Source: Nocardioides euryhalodurans (GTDB taxonomy: Bacteria > Actinomycetota > Actinomycetes > Propionibacteriales > Nocardioidaceae). From it: a stretch of 64,000 nucleotides of DNA. A program made the position numbers and the translations under genes. Of this stretch, positions 41,233 to 50,925 are shown piece after piece; position 1 is the first letter of the stretch, and each line of letters opens with the position of its first letter. Under the pieces are notes generated by a model. The model was not told where the DNA came from, did no database searches, and was given only the letters and a program-made list of their open reading frames with translations. The stretch lies in assembly GCF_004564375.1 (NCBI RefSeq), contig NZ_CP038267.1, forward strand, positions 1,552,501-1,616,500. The letters are read 5' to 3'.

Positions 41233-41720
41233 CAGGACACCACCTGCTCGAGCCGCAGCAGCGCGATCTCCCGGAGCTGGGTGACGGTCTCGGCGCGCTC
41301 GCTCTCCGCGTCGTTGCCGAGACGGCGGGACAGCTCGCCGAGGATCTCGCTGCTGTCGCGACCGGCCGCCCGGATCAGGAAGACCCGGTCGAAGCGCGAC
41401 TCGTACGCCCGGTTGCCGGCGGCCAGCAGGGTGGCGGTGTCGCCGGAGGCGTCGACGCCCGCCTGCTCCCGGGCCGAGTGGTCGGTGTCGTGGCCCGCGC
41501 CGGCGCGCTCACCGATCCGGGGGTGGCGGGCCAGCGCGGTCTCGAGCTCGTCGTCGGACAGCGACCCCGCCGCCGTCGACGCGACGGCGAGCAGCGCGCC
41601 GAGGTCCGCGTACGGCCTCGCCTCGAGGACGGTGTCGACCCAGCGGGGCACGTCGAGGCAGCCGCTCAGCTGCTCGCGGGCGGCGGGCTCGGGCAGGGCG
41701 TTGAACGCGTCGAGGTCCAT
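41232..41720 (-). CDS. uraD: OHCU decarboxylase
   Basis: Decarboxylates 2-oxo-4-hydroxy-4-carboxy-5-ureidoimidazoline to S-allantoin. At 162 residues it is a normal stand-alone UraD. The catalytic histidine is H66 in ARHPRIGERAGAG, and the C-terminal FDRVFLIRAAGRDSSEILGEL matches the family. It overlaps the uricase stop by one base (TGATG) and the uraH start by one base. Confidence 0.95.
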   Translation of the reverse strand: MDLDAFNALPEPAAREQLSGCLDVPRWVDTVLEARPYADLGALLAVASTAAGSLSDDELETALARHPRIGERAGAGHDTDHSAREQAGVDASGDTATLLAAGNRAYESRFDRVFLIRAAGRDSSEILGELSRRLGNDAESERAETVTQLREIALLRLEQVVS

Positions 41721-42586
41721 CAGACGTCCCGGGTGATCGTGGCCTCGATCAGCCCGTAGGGCCGGTCGGCGGCGATGAAGACCTCGCCGTGGTTCTCGAC
41801 CCCGAAGGGCGCGAGGTCGACGAGGTGGTGGTGCTTGTTGGGCGCTGCGAAGCTGATCTCGGCGATCTCGGGACGCCGCTCCAGGACCGCCCGCCCCATC
41901 ACCCACAGCGTCTCCTGCAACGCGCGGCTGTACGTCGTCGCGAACGCCTCCAGCAGGGTGGACCGGACCTGGGCGTGGGCCTGGTTCCAGTCGGTCCCCT
42001 CGGACCGTGCCCAGCGCCACGACGCGGTGAGGGAGGTCGCGAGGATCCGGTCGTCGGCCTCGGCCAGGGTGGTGTAGTCGTCGCGGAGGAAGCCCGTGAA
42101 CTCCGAGCCGGTCGACTTCAGGACCACGAGGTCGGTGAGCCCGGAGGTGACGACCACCCGGTCGTGGGTCACGTCGACCTCTGCGGTGCGGACCTCGCCG
42201 CCCCGGCGCACGAACGCGTGGTCGTGGCCCCTGAGCTCGTCGCCGCCGACGAAGATCCGGTCCCAGGCGTACTCCTCGACCCGGACGTGGCAGCCGGTCG
42301 CCGCCGGCGTCGCGGTCAGCAGCCGCCGCCCCAGGGCGATCGCGTAGTCCTCGACCGAGGCCACGCCGTGCTCCTTGGCGTAGGCGAAGGCGGTGTTCTT
42401 CTGGGTGTCGGTCGGCAGCACGGCCGACTGGTCCCCCTCGAGGTGGGCGGACGCGAAGTCACCCCGCAGGGAGGTCGAGACGTTGAGGTCGTGGATCTCG
42501 TGGCGCTCGGTGTCGCGGACGATGCGCACGACCCGGTTCTCGGCCTTGCCGTAGCGGTTCGCCCCGAGCCGGATCCCCACCGTCAC
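41720..42586 (-). CDS. pucL: Uricase (urate oxidase, cofactor-free)
   Basis: Oxidises urate to 5-hydroxyisourate with O2 and no cofactor. A 288-residue tunnelling-fold enzyme. The catalytic Lys-Thr pair aligns with K14 in YGKAENRV and T59 in VLPTDTQKNTAF, and the C-terminal segment NKHHHLVDLAPFGVENHGEV supplies the active-site histidine. The GTG start overlaps the stop of the DUF6986 gene (GTGA). O2-dependent uricase together with NAD-linked xanthine dehydrogenase defines an aerobic route. Confidence 0.96.
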   Translation of the reverse strand: MTVGIRLGANRYGKAENRVVRIVRDTERHEIHDLNVSTSLRGDFASAHLEGDQSAVLPTDTQKNTAFAYAKEHGVASVEDYAIALGRRLLTATPAATGCHVRVEEYAWDRIFVGGDELRGHDHAFVRRGGEVRTAEVDVTHDRVVVTSGLTDLVVLKSTGSEFTGFLRDDYTTLAEADDRILATSLTASWRWARSEGTDWNQAHAQVRSTLLEAFATTYSRALQETLWVMGRAVLERRPEIAEISFAAPNKHHHLVDLAPFGVENHGEVFIAADRPYGLIEATITRDV

Positions 42587-43794
42587 TCCCCCGTGGTCGG
42601 CCGCTTGGCCAGCATCATCAACGTGCTCGTCTCGAGGCCGGTCGCCGAGGTGACCTCGGCCTCGTCCAGGGCGCCGCAGTCGAGGCCGCGCACGACGAAG
42701 TCGGAGAGCGCCCGCGCCGTGGCCGGCTCGTCGAGGATCGAGGAGTCGCGCTTGCCGACGTACGCCGAGAGCCGCTCGGCCGCGGCGTCGAAGCCGTCGC
42801 GGAAGAAGGCGTACGTCGCGGCGAAGCGGGTCGGGAGCTGGGCCGGGTGGAGGTCCCAGCCCTGGTAGAAGCCACGTTCCAGCGAGCGCCGGACCAGGCG
42901 CAGGTGCTCCTCCCAGGCCGGGAGGACCTGGTCGCCGACCGGCAGCCGGTTGGTGGAGCCGTCGGAGAGACGGACGCCGGTGCCGGCGGCCGCGACCTGC
43001 ATCACCGCCTTGGCGTGGTCGGCGGCGGGGTGGTCGAGCGACTGCTGGCCGGCGGCGATCCCGCAGGCGGCGCTGTAGTCGTAGGTGCCGTAGTGGAACG
43101 CGGTGAGCCGCCCGTCGGCCGCGCGCACCATCCGGGAGAGCAGGACCGACCCCTTGGGGCCCAGCACCGACTGCGGCGTCTCGACCTGCACCTCGAACAG
43201 CAGTCGGCCGTCGAGGTCCTTCTCGAACCTCTCGCAGGTCAGCACCATCGCCTCGACCTGGCTGACCGAGGTGACCTTGGGCAGCGTCACGACGAAGCCC
43301 TCGGGGATCCGGTCGAGCGCGCCGAGGAACCGGGCGAGGGTCCGCAGGCCACGGCTGCGGGTGTCGGGGTCGAAGCTCTTGATCCGGACGCCGTGGAAGG
43401 GGCTGGCCTCGTCCTGCTCGAGCGCGACGCCGAGGGAGAGCCCGGCTGCTTCGGCGGCCGCGTCCTCCTCGTCGTCGCCGCGGTCGCCGTAGCCGTCCTC
43501 GAAGTCGATCCGCAGGTCCTCGACCGGCTCGGTGTCGAGCTTGGTCAGCACCCGCGCCATCAGGTCGTCGTCGCCGCCGAGGGCGGTGAGGAACTCCTCG
43601 GCGTGGTCGAAGACGGCCTGCTCGGCCTCGCGGCTGATGTCGTGGATGCTGCGCTCCACGTACCGGTCGGCGGGGAGGTACAGGGTGTGCACCGGCTGCC
43701 GGCCCGCCCGCTCGCCGGGGTAGTCGCGGGCCAGGGCCTGGTCCGCCTCGGCGAGCAGGGCGTCGACCTCGGTGGTCAGCGCGTCCAGATCCAT
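42583..43794 (-). CDS. DUF6986 protein, CitE/malate-synthase-like barrel, first gene of the purine-degradation operon
   Basis: 403 residues. Motifs resembling the HpcH/HpaI-CitE/malate synthase superfamily are visible in order: acidic DFEDGYG (D97, E99, D100), an R-x-K strand end VRIKSFD (137-142), LPKV (171-174), FEVQVETPQSVL with E205, HYGTYDYSAACG with D239, and WDLHPAQLP with H316. In that superfamily the equivalent Arg, Glu and Asp bind Mg and an oxo-acid such as glyoxylate. I know it only as an uncharacterised family linked to ureide genes. It leads the operon and overlaps uricase by four bases, so it should act on the same pathway. A leaderless-type TAGAGT lies 7 bases before the ATG. 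Confidence 0.8.
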   Translation of the reverse strand: MDLDALTTEVDALLAEADQALARDYPGERAGRQPVHTLYLPADRYVERSIHDISREAEQAVFDHAEEFLTALGGDDDLMARVLTKLDTEPVEDLRIDFEDGYGDRGDDEEDAAAEAAGLSLGVALEQDEASPFHGVRIKSFDPDTRSRGLRTLARFLGALDRIPEGFVVTLPKVTSVSQVEAMVLTCERFEKDLDGRLLFEVQVETPQSVLGPKGSVLLSRMVRAADGRLTAFHYGTYDYSAACGIAAGQQSLDHPAADHAKAVMQVAAAGTGVRLSDGSTNRLPVGDQVLPAWEEHLRLVRRSLERGFYQGWDLHPAQLPTRFAATYAFFRDGFDAAAERLSAYVGKRDSSILDEPATARALSDFVVRGLDCGALDEAEVTSATGLETSTLMMLAKRPTTGE

Positions 43795-43801
43795 GGCCCG
43801 G

Positions 43802-43807
43802 ACTCTA
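43802..43807 (-). promoter_or_regulatory. Putative -10 element (TAGAGT) of the ten-gene purine-degradation operon
   Basis: TAGAGT on the minus strand, then CCGGGCC, then the ATG at 43794. The 7-base spacing and absence of a ribosome binding site suggest a leaderless transcript starting at the DUF6986 gene. It is the only gap of any size between guaA and guaD, so it is the natural promoter for all ten genes. Confidence 0.55.
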
Positions 43808-43829
43808 GACCTCGCGGCGCGCGCGGTCG

Positions 43830-45430
<1,601 letters not shown>

Positions 45431-45436
45431 GGCCGC

Positions 45437-45442
45437 AGCCTA
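45437..45442 (-). promoter_or_regulatory. Putative -10 element (TAGGCT) for leaderless guaA
   Basis: TAGGCT on the minus strand, then GCGGCC, then the ATG at 45430. No ribosome binding site lies between them. Confidence 0.5.
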
Positions 45443-45550
45443 TCCGGGCGCCCCGCCGCCGCACGCACCCGGCATTCCGGTCGCGGAACCTGCCTCTCGA
45501 CGACCGATCTGCCGGGTACGACGCGGCAGCCACAGCATCCCCCGGACGCA

Positions 45551-45593
45551 GATCAGGGCCCGACCGGGGAGGGAGGGTGGTCGGGCCCTGATC
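45551..45593. terminator. Strong hairpin terminator between the GMC oxidoreductase gene and guaA
   Basis: GATCAGGGCCCGACC (45551-45565) and GGTCGGGCCCTGATC (45579-45593) are perfect 15-bp complements around a 13-base purine-rich loop. It lies 139 bases after the GMC oxidoreductase stop and upstream of the guaA promoter. No T tract follows on the minus strand, which is common in high-GC terminators. The rest of the 301-base gap (45431-45731) holds only the guaA -10 element and nothing else I can identify. Confidence 0.7.
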
Positions 45594-45731
45594 GTCCACG
45601 CGCCGCAGGACAGCGTCGCGGACCTCTACTGCGACCCGGTTCACGGAGGGAGCAGGTGTCCGGGTCCTGTCCCGCCCAACGAGGGGCCCGGGGGTGGTTA
45701 CGCGGGTTCCGAGAAGTTTTTCCGCGAGCTC

Positions 45732-47435
45732 TCAGGAGATGTCGACGATGGGCAGCCGGAGGGCGGCGGGAGCCGAGTCCGGCACCACCGGGGAGCGCGG
45801 CTGCACGGGCTCGATCCGCTCGTACGCCGACCCGAGCCCGGGCCGGGGGTCGGGCTCCCCCCGGTTGGGCCAGTACGCCATCGCACGCTCGGCCTGGGCG
45901 GTGATGGTCAGCGACGGGTTGACGCCCAGGTTGGCCGAGATCGCCGAGCCGTCGACCACGTGGAGCCCGGGGTGGCCGAAGACCCGCTGGTAGGCGTCGA
46001 CGACCCCGGTCTCCGCGGAGTCGCCGATGGCGCAGCCGCCGATGAAGTGGGCCGTCAGCGGCCGGTCGAAGGGGTCTCCCACCGAGCCGCCGGCGGTGCC
46101 GCCCATGATCCGGGCCATCCGGCGGACGGCGTCGTTGCCGGCGGGGATCCAGGTCGGGTTGGGCCGACCGTGTCCCTGCCGCGAGGTCATCCGCCAGCCG
46201 GTCGGCGTCTTCTTCAGGTACGTCGTGATCGAGTTGTCCAGCGACTGCATGACCAGCGCGATCACGGTGCGCTCGGACCAGTGCCGGAAGTCGTAGAAGG
46301 ACCGCGCGTTGCGTCGTTGCGCCCAGAGCTCGCGCAGCCAGGTCCGCCACCGCGGCAGCGGCCCGTCGCCGTCGGTGAGCACGGTCTGCATCAGCGCCAT
46401 GAAGTTGGACCCGCGGCCGTAGCGCACCGGCTCGACGTGGGTGTCGGCGTCGGGGTGGAAGGAGGACGTGATCGCCACGCCGGTGCTGTAGTCGACCGAG
46501 GTGTCGGGGGCGATGGCGCCGAGGATCGACTCCGAGTTGGTGCGGGTCAGGTGGCCGAGCCGGTCGGAGAGCCCGGGCAGGTCACCCTCGAGCTTGAGGC
46601 GGTGGAGCAGCTTCTGGGTCCCGAGCGAGGCCGCCGAGAAGACGACCTGGTCGGCGGTGAAGGTCGCGGTGGCGCTGCGACGCGAGAGCTTGGCCTTGGT
46701 CCAGCGGGCCTCGACGGTGTAGCCCCCCTCCGCACGCGGCCGGACCCGGGTGACGGTCGTCAGCGGGTGGACCACGGCGCCGTGCTGCTCGGCGAGGTAG
46801 AGGTAGTTCTTGACCAGCGTGTTCTTGGCGTTGTGGCGGCAGCCGGTCATGCACTCGCCGCAGTTGCGGCACGGGTTGCGGTCCGGCCCGACTCCCCCGA
46901 AGTACGGGTCGGCGACGGCCTGCTCGGGCCGGTCACCGGGCCCGCCGAAGAACACCCCCACCGGGGTCGGGTGGAAGGTGTCGGCGACGCCCATCTCGCC
47001 GGCGACCTTCTCCATCACCTCGTCCGAGGGCGTGCGGACGGGGTTCTCGACCACGCCGAGCATCCGCTTGGCCTGGTCGTAGTAGGGGGCGAGCTCGGAC
47101 CTCCAGTCCGTGATGTGGGCCCACGAGGGGTCGCGGTAGAACGCGTCGAGCGGTTCGTAGAGCGTGTTCGCGTAGACCAGGGAACCGCCGCCCACCCCCG
47201 CGCCGGCCACGATCATGCAGTCCTTGACCATGTCGATCCGCTGGATGCCGTAGAGGCCCAGCGCGGGCGCGAAGAGGTAGTTGGTCCGGTCCCAGGAGGT
47301 CGCCGGGAAGTCCGCGTCGTCGAACCGGGCACCCGCCTCCAGCACGCCGACGCGGTAGCCCTTCTCGGTGAGCCGCAGCGCCGTGACCGAGCCGCCGAAG
47401 CCCGATCCGACGACCAGGACGTCGTAGTGAGGCAA
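45732..47435 (-). CDS. GMC-family oxidoreductase, cholesterol-oxidase-like, with Cys cluster
   Basis: 567 residues. The FAD-binding GSGFGGS (10-16) is N-terminal and LGVNPSLTITAQAERAMAY is the C-terminal GMC signature. Four cysteines C189, C192, C195, C199 (CRNCGECMTGC) form a ferredoxin-like motif seen in the ChoD-type branch of mycobacterial proteins; a bound Fe-S cluster is possible but unproven. The function could be sterol or long-chain alcohol oxidation. The start is TTG at 47435, 3 bases after the stop of the aldehyde dehydrogenase gene; the N-terminus MPHYDVLVVGSGFGG is standard. The pair could oxidise an alcohol to an acid in series. Confidence 0.85.
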   Translation of the reverse strand: MPHYDVLVVGSGFGGSVTALRLTEKGYRVGVLEAGARFDDADFPATSWDRTNYLFAPALGLYGIQRIDMVKDCMIVAGAGVGGGSLVYANTLYEPLDAFYRDPSWAHITDWRSELAPYYDQAKRMLGVVENPVRTPSDEVMEKVAGEMGVADTFHPTPVGVFFGGPGDRPEQAVADPYFGGVGPDRNPCRNCGECMTGCRHNAKNTLVKNYLYLAEQHGAVVHPLTTVTRVRPRAEGGYTVEARWTKAKLSRRSATATFTADQVVFSAASLGTQKLLHRLKLEGDLPGLSDRLGHLTRTNSESILGAIAPDTSVDYSTGVAITSSFHPDADTHVEPVRYGRGSNFMALMQTVLTDGDGPLPRWRTWLRELWAQRRNARSFYDFRHWSERTVIALVMQSLDNSITTYLKKTPTGWRMTSRQGHGRPNPTWIPAGNDAVRRMARIMGGTAGGSVGDPFDRPLTAHFIGGCAIGDSAETGVVDAYQRVFGHPGLHVVDGSAISANLGVNPSLTITAQAERAMAYWPNRGEPDPRPGLGSAYERIEPVQPRSPVVPDSAPAALRLPIVDIS

Positions 47436-47438
47436 CGG

Positions 47439-49055
47439 TCAGGCCCTCCCGAGCTTCTTCATCAGGCGCAGCTGGGCGGTCATGACCTTGCCGTACGTCT
47501 CGTCGGACATCCCGAGCATCGGGGCGAAGCGGATCAGCCGTTGGGTCGCGACCGACTGCGACTCGGTGTAGCGGTGGATGCCCTCGCTGCCCTGCCGGCG
47601 CCCCATGCCGCTCTCGCGCATCCCGCCCATCGGGGAGTCGATGCTGGCGAAGGTGGCGCCGAACGCCTCGTTGATGTTCACGGTGCCGCAGAGGACGTGG
47701 CGGGCGATCGTCCTCGCCCGCGCGCCGTCGCGGCTGTAGATCGAGGCGTTCAGGCCGTAGGAGCCCTCGTTGGCGCGGGCGACGGCGTCGGCCTCGTCGT
47801 GGAAGCGGTAGAGCGCGATCACCGGCCCGAAGGTCTCGTCGCCGAAGCACGCCATGTCGGGGGTGACGCCCTCGAGGATCGTCGGCTCGAAGAAGTACGG
47901 CCCGAGGTCGGGTCGCGCCCTGCCCCCGGTCAGCAGCCGCGCCCCCTTGGCCACCGCGTCCTCGACGTGGCGGGTGACGGTCTCGAGCTGGTCGGCGGAG
48001 ATCAGCGACCCCATGTCGTTGCCCCAGTCGAGCGTGGCCCCCAGGGTCATCGCCTCGGTCCGGGACACGAAGCGCTCCACGAAGCGGTCGTAGACCTGGT
48101 CGGCCACGAACAGCCGCTCCATCGAGACGCACAGCTGGCCGGCGTTGGAGAAGCTGGCCCGGACCGCCCCCTCCGCGGCGCGCTCGACGTCCGCGTCGCG
48201 CAGCACGAGCATGGGGTTCTTGCCACCCAGCTCCAGCGAGCAGCCGATCAGCCGCTCGGCGCACTGGGTCGCGATCAGCCGCCCGGTGGTGGTCGAGCCG
48301 GTGAAGCAGACGTAGTCGGCCCGCTGGATGATCGAGGTGCCGACCTTCGAGCCCGGGCCGGCGACGACCTGCCACAGGTCGCGCGGGAAGCCCGCCTCCT
48401 CGAGGAGCTCGGCCCCGAGCAGCGCCGAGAGCATGGTCTGCGCGTCGGGCTTGGCGACGACGGCGTTGCCCGCGAGGAGGGCCGGCAGCCCGTCGCACAG
48501 CGCCATCGTGAAGGGGTAGTTCCACGGCGAGATGATGCCGACGACGCCCTTGGGGAGCCGGTTGACCTCGACCCGGGTCAGGCCCGGCACGACGCCGAGC
48601 TTGCGCCGGGTGTCGAGGTGCTCGTGGGCGGTGCGCGCGTAGTAGCGGGCCGTGAGGGCGACGTGGAGCGGCTCGTCGAAGGCGTGCTTGCGGGCCTTGC
48701 CGGACTCCCAGCAGATCAGGTCGATGATCTCGTCCTGGCGGTCCAGGATCAGGTCGTGCAGACGCAGCAGTGCGGCCGCACGCTCGTCGATGCTGCGCCT
48801 GGCCCACTCCTGCTGGGCGCGCCGGGCCCGCTCGAAGGCCCGCGCCACGTCGTCGTCGCTCGACTGCGGGACGTGGGCGAGCGGCTGGCCGCCGAGCGGC
48901 GAGTGGAGCGGGGCGGTCTCCCGGGTGGTCGAGACGATCCGGTCGGTGAGCCGGCGGACGTAGCCGGGCTCCAGCCCGTACGACGCCGTCGGGTCGTGCT
49001 CGGGGTCGGCCGGGCCGTCGGTCAGCGGCCCGCCCTCGGGGTGCTGGGAGCTCAT
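47439..49055 (-). CDS. gabD2: Succinate-semialdehyde dehydrogenase-like aldehyde dehydrogenase
   Basis: A 538-residue NAD(P)-dependent aldehyde dehydrogenase. The nucleotide loop is FTGSTTTGR, the catalytic base E276 is in LELGGKNP and the nucleophile C309 is in NAGQLCVSMERL. The length and the C-terminal extension (RLIRFAPMLGMSDETYGKVM) match the mycobacterial GabD2 group. The substrate could equally be another medium aldehyde, and the coupled GMC oxidoreductase downstream fits an alcohol-aldehyde-acid series. A TACGCT hexamer lies 8 bases before the ATG. Two palindromes lie upstream. Confidence 0.88.
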   Translation of the reverse strand: MSSQHPEGGPLTDGPADPEHDPTASYGLEPGYVRRLTDRIVSTTRETAPLHSPLGGQPLAHVPQSSDDDVARAFERARRAQQEWARRSIDERAAALLRLHDLILDRQDEIIDLICWESGKARKHAFDEPLHVALTARYYARTAHEHLDTRRKLGVVPGLTRVEVNRLPKGVVGIISPWNYPFTMALCDGLPALLAGNAVVAKPDAQTMLSALLGAELLEEAGFPRDLWQVVAGPGSKVGTSIIQRADYVCFTGSTTTGRLIATQCAERLIGCSLELGGKNPMLVLRDADVERAAEGAVRASFSNAGQLCVSMERLFVADQVYDRFVERFVSRTEAMTLGATLDWGNDMGSLISADQLETVTRHVEDAVAKGARLLTGGRARPDLGPYFFEPTILEGVTPDMACFGDETFGPVIALYRFHDEADAVARANEGSYGLNASIYSRDGARARTIARHVLCGTVNINEAFGATFASIDSPMGGMRESGMGRRQGSEGIHRYTESQSVATQRLIRFAPMLGMSDETYGKVMTAQLRLMKKLGRA

Positions 49056-49063
49056 GCTCTGGG

Positions 49064-49069
49064 AGCGTA
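49064..49069 (-). promoter_or_regulatory. Putative -10 element (TACGCT) of the gabD2-GMC operon
   Basis: TACGCT on the minus strand is followed by 8 bases and the ATG at 49055. The transcript would have little or no leader. The first palindrome covers the expected -35 region. Confidence 0.4.
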
Positions 49070-49088
49070 TGTGACGCCCATCTCCCCT

Positions 49089-49104
49089 GCTACCCCTCGG
49101 TAGC
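49089..49104. promoter_or_regulatory. Palindrome GCTACC-N4-GGTAGC over the expected -35 of gabD2
   Basis: A perfect 6-bp inverted repeat with a 4-base spacer, 20-35 bases upstream of the proposed -10. The size fits a compact dimeric repressor site. Confidence 0.45.
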
Positions 49105-49111
49105 CGACTGA

Positions 49112-49146
49112 GACGCTTGACACATTCCGTGGATCTGTCAAGCGTC
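49112..49146. promoter_or_regulatory. Perfect 11-bp inverted repeat between glpD and gabD2
   Basis: GACGCTTGACA (49112-49122) and TGTCAAGCGTC (49136-49146) are perfect complements around 13 bases. It sits upstream of the gabD2 promoter and 54 bases after the glpD stop. It could be a regulator site for gabD2 or a terminator for glpD. There is no T tract, and the AT-containing TTGACA arms look more like an operator. Confidence 0.5.
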
Positions 49147-49199
49147 GCCGCCGCGACAGCGCTCCCGGGGAACTCGAGACGGCCGTTCGGCGACCGGGC

Positions 49200-50912
49200 T
49201 CAGACGATGTCGGGCGCGCGGACCCGCGCCTCGTCGGCCTCCTGGTCGGTCGGCATCTGCTGCGACTGCCGCTCGGCCTCGACGCGGCGCAGGTAGTGGT
49301 CGACCTCCTCCTCCGTCCGCGCCGCGTCCCAGCCGAGCTCGCCGGCCATCAGCTCGGCCGCGGGCCGGGCGGCCGCGGTGCCGCGGTCGAACGCCTCGAT
49401 CGACATCCGCGTACGCCGGGTGAGCACGTCGTCGAGGTGGCGGGCGCCCTCGTGGGTGACCGCGTAGACGACCTCGGCGGCCAGGTAGACCTCGGTGCCG
49501 GCGAGCGGCTCGCCCAGCTCGGGTCGCAGCCGGATCAGCTCCAGCACCTCGTCGATCAGGCCGCCGAAGCGACCCAGCAGGTGGTCGACCTGCGCGAGGG
49601 CCAGCCCCGAGCGCCGGGAGAGCATCACCCGCTGGTTGGTCCTCGCCTCGAAGCCGGCCGCGCCTGCGAGCGGCACCCGGTCGGTGATGCAGGTCCTGAC
49701 CGGCGCCTGGGTGTCCTCGAGCTGGTCGACGACGGCGTCGATCGCGTCGCGGGCCATCACCCGCCAGGTGGTGAGCTTGCCCCCGGCGATGAGCACGAGG
49801 CCCGGTGCCGGCTCGGTCACGGTGTGCTCCCGGGAGATCCGCGAGGTCGGTTCCGACTCCCCGGACAGCAGCGGCCGGAGGCCGGCGTACACGCCCTCGA
49901 CGTCGTCGTGGTCGAGCGGGTCGCGCAGCACGGTGTTGACGTGGCCGAGGAGGTAGTCGATGTCGGCGCGGCTCGCGGCGGGGTGAGCCTTGTCGAGGTC
50001 CCAGGCGGTGTCGGTGGTGCCGATGATCCAGTGGTCGCCCCACGGGATGACGAAGAGCACGGACGTCTCGGTCCGGGTGATCAGGCCGCACTCGGACCGG
50101 ATCCGGTCGCGCGGGACGACGAGGTGGATGCCCTTGGAGGCGCGGACGTGCAGCTGCCCCGCGGCGGCCAGCTCCTGGATCTCGTCGGTCCACACGCCCG
50201 CCGCGTTGATGACGACCCGCGCCCGGACCTCGAGGTCCTGCCCGGTCTCGAGGTCGGTCGCCCGTACCCCGACCACCCGCTCCCCCTCGCGCAGGAAGCC
50301 GGTGACCCGGACCCGGGTCGCGACGTGGGCGCCGTACGACGCGGCGGTCCGTGCGATGGTCACGACCAGTCGGGCGTCGTCGACCTGGCAGTCGTAGTAG
50401 CGGATCGCCCCGGTCAGCTCATCGGTGCGCAGGTCGGGGGCGATCCGGGCGACCTGCCTGCGGAAGAGGTGCCGGTGGCGCGGCACGCCCATGTCGTACT
50501 TGCCGAAGGTCGCCATCGCGTCGTAGAGCGCGAGCCCGGCACCGACGTAGGGGCGCTCGCGCGTGCGGTGCAGCGGATAGAGGAACGGGACCGGGCGGAC
50601 CAGGTGGGGGGCCAGCCGGGTCAGCTGCAGCCCGCGCTCCTGCAGCGCCTCACGGACCAGGCCGAAGTCGAGCATCTCGAGGTAGCGCAGCCCGCCGTGG
50701 AGCAGCTTGGAGCTGCGGCTGCTGGTGCCGGAGGCGAGGTCGCGCTGCTCGAGGACGCCCACGGAGAGGCCGCGCGTCGCGGCGTCGTTGGCGACACCGG
50801 CGCCGGTGATCCCGCCACCCACGACGAGCACGTCGAGCGGCTGGTCGGCGGTCGTCGCCGCCATCGCGACGAGCGCGTCCGCGCGGGCAGCCGGGCTGAG
50901 CGCGCTGGTCAT
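49200..50912 (-). CDS. glpD: Aerobic glycerol-3-phosphate dehydrogenase
   Basis: An FAD-dependent membrane-associated enzyme that oxidises glycerol-3-phosphate to dihydroxyacetone phosphate and passes electrons to quinones. It has 570 residues. The FAD motif VVGGGITGAGVANDAATRGL is N-terminal, GTSSRSSKLLHGGLRYLE is the family signature, and IGTTDTAWD and LIAGGKLTTWRVMARDAID occur later. The C-terminal cap domain is present. The ATG at 50912 is 13 bases after the stop of the upstream frameshifted gene. No glpF or glpK is next to it. Confidence 0.95.
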   Translation of the reverse strand: MTSALSPAARADALVAMAATTADQPLDVLVVGGGITGAGVANDAATRGLSVGVLEQRDLASGTSSRSSKLLHGGLRYLEMLDFGLVREALQERGLQLTRLAPHLVRPVPFLYPLHRTRERPYVGAGLALYDAMATFGKYDMGVPRHRHLFRRQVARIAPDLRTDELTGAIRYYDCQVDDARLVVTIARTAASYGAHVATRVRVTGFLREGERVVGVRATDLETGQDLEVRARVVINAAGVWTDEIQELAAAGQLHVRASKGIHLVVPRDRIRSECGLITRTETSVLFVIPWGDHWIIGTTDTAWDLDKAHPAASRADIDYLLGHVNTVLRDPLDHDDVEGVYAGLRPLLSGESEPTSRISREHTVTEPAPGLVLIAGGKLTTWRVMARDAIDAVVDQLEDTQAPVRTCITDRVPLAGAAGFEARTNQRVMLSRRSGLALAQVDHLLGRFGGLIDEVLELIRLRPELGEPLAGTEVYLAAEVVYAVTHEGARHLDDVLTRRTRMSIEAFDRGTAAARPAAELMAGELGWDAARTEEEVDHYLRRVEAERQSQQMPTDQEADEARVRAPDIV

Positions 50913-50925
50913 GCCGCCCAGTGTG

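Noticed and set aside
42583-43794. Calling the first operon gene a malate synthase or citrate lyase outright
   Set aside because: Only scattered superfamily motifs match and the full active-site signature of either enzyme is not present, so a specific name would overstate the evidence.
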